A stretch of DNA of 64,000 bases from Aphanothece hegewaldii CCALA 016 (GTDB lineage: Bacteria; Cyanobacteriota; Cyanobacteriia; Cyanobacteriales; Microcystaceae). The notes below the pieces were generated by a model. That model worked only from the letters and a program-made list of their open reading frames with translations. It ran no database searches and was not told the DNA's origin. The position numbers and the translations under genes are program-made. Within the stretch, counting starts at the first letter, position 1; each line of letters starts with the position of its first letter. Shown in pieces: positions 63,561 to 64,000 of this stretch. The stretch spans positions 186,001 to 250,000 of the forward strand of contig NZ_PXOH01000005.1 in NCBI RefSeq assembly GCF_003007785.1, in the 5' to 3' direction.

Positions 63561-64000
63561 ATGATCAATAAATTAACTAAAAAAACGATTTCTTTTTGTT
63601 TAAGTTTTCTTATAATCTTTTTTTTTCTTATTCCTTTAACGGCTTGTGCGCCCACTTCTACTCCTAATCAGCTAGTAACTTCTATTGTAGGCGACCCAAA
63701 AACTTTTAATGCAGTATTATCTCAAGAGTCACCGAATATTTTTGGTTTAGTGTATGAAGGATTAATTACCGAAAATCCGATTACTGGACAAAAAGAACCC
63801 GTTTTAGCTGAGAAATGGGAAGTTTCTGAGGATAAACTCAGTATTATTGTTACCTTAAAAAAAGATCTTAAATGGTCTGATGGTCAACCTTTAACCATTG
63901 ACGATGTATTATTTAGTTACAATGAACTTTACTTAAATCCCAAAATACCCAATAACTATAGAGATAGTTTTAGGATCGGTAGAAGTCAAAGCTTTCCCAC
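63561..64000 (+). CDS. ABC transporter solute-binding lipoprotein (SBP_bac_5), 5' part
   Basis: About 146 codons visible; the gene runs off the right edge. The N-terminus MINKLTKKTISFCLS is a signal with lipobox LTAC, so it is a lipid-anchored periplasmic protein. Then GDPKTFNAVLSQES, VYEGLITENPITGQ and LAEKWEVSEDK match family 5 of peptide/nickel-type binding proteins. KKDLKWSDGQPLTIDDV is a highly conserved segment of that family. Ligand (oligopeptide, nickel or other) cannot be told from this part. Confidence 0.92.
   Translation, partial: MINKLTKKTISFCLSFLIIFFFLIPLTACAPTSTPNQLVTSIVGDPKTFNAVLSQESPNIFGLVYEGLITENPITGQKEPVLAEKWEVSEDKLSIIVTLKKDLKWSDGQPLTIDDVLFSYNELYLNPKIPNNYRDSFRIGRSQSFP

Noticed and set aside
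1..64000. CRISPR array or cas genes, prophage, transposase
   Set aside because: No regularly spaced repeats of 25-40 bases and no cas, integrase or transposase gene was seen.
1..64000. HIP1 octamers (GCGATCGC) as a novel repeat
   Set aside because: Frequent in the window but a long-known feature of cyanobacterial genomes.

Overview
The window is a chromosomal segment of a cyanobacterium, most likely a unicellular or simple AT-rich lineage; I cannot name the species. The evidence is a Calvin-cycle type Gap2, a PGR5 homologue, a cyanobacterial ThiO-ThiG fusion, a CGLD27-family protein, phycobiliprotein-like small proteins, a DnaB intein at the site known from Synechocystis, and repeated HIP1 octamers (GCGATCGC, for example at 7411, 10483, 12232, 14252, 16150 and 36051). 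There is no transposase gene and no CRISPR array; most of the window is ordinary core genome with a few accessory insertions.

Layout. 1-5.8 kb: murC (5' part only), gap2, pgr5, a DUF938 gene, cry-DASH and a DegT/DnrJ aminotransferase. 5.9-10 kb: a small orphan protein, a GAF-GGDEF diguanylate cyclase coupled to a FetB-like permease, a PIN-like protein and a spore-photoproduct-lyase homologue. 10-15.4 kb: thiO/G, a heptad-repeat protein, then the conserved run yqeK-rsfS-CGLD27-asparaginase. 15.4-23.3 kb: a leftward run TpsB-bestrophin-unknown-scpA, then accC, a zinc-ribbon protein and pyk. 23.3-27.8 kb: a leftward eight-gene cluster with the content and order I recall for the Synechocystis slr0144-slr0151 (photosystem II assembly, 'PAP') cluster: two V4R proteins, two phycobiliprotein-like proteins, two ferredoxins, a small repeat protein and a TPR protein. 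A near-perfect CRP site lies upstream of it. 28.4-34.3 kb: a terminal-oxidase operon (two DUF2231 membrane proteins, ctaC, ctaD, ctaE, a GMC oxidoreductase). Its CtaC has no CuA cysteines, so it is the alternative (ARTO, quinol-type) oxidase.

34.6-50.4 kb: a CPA1 Na+/H+ antiporter, a GT4 glycosyltransferase, a DUF1963-like gene, a kinase-less KdpD, an RTX metalloprotease with a Uma2 gene, then the K+-ATPase operon kdpA-GNAT-kdpB-kdpF/G-kdpC. Upstream of kdpA is a clear ydaO-type (cyclic-di-AMP) riboswitch, separated from the gene by about 480 bases rich in perfect palindromes. A DUF433/DUF5615 toxin-antitoxin-like pair follows. 50.5-64 kb: purM, an intein-bearing dnaB, glycosyltransferases (GT39, GT9) with a HAD phosphatase, Uma2, an LPG-synthase-like membrane protein, a hemerythrin-like protein, lgt, tRNA-Leu(UAG), an M23 peptidase and the 5' part of a solute-binding lipoprotein.

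Three themes link the genes: redox and photosystem maintenance (PGR5, the PAP cluster, ARTO, ferredoxins), potassium and second-messenger signalling (c-di-AMP riboswitch, Kdp, diguanylate cyclase, CRP-like site), and light-damage repair (cry-DASH, SPL). Dispersed hairpins with GGGTTTGG/CCAAACCC arms sit at five 3' ends. A second family with AGACG/CGTCT arms occurs twice beside them and once inside a coding sequence.
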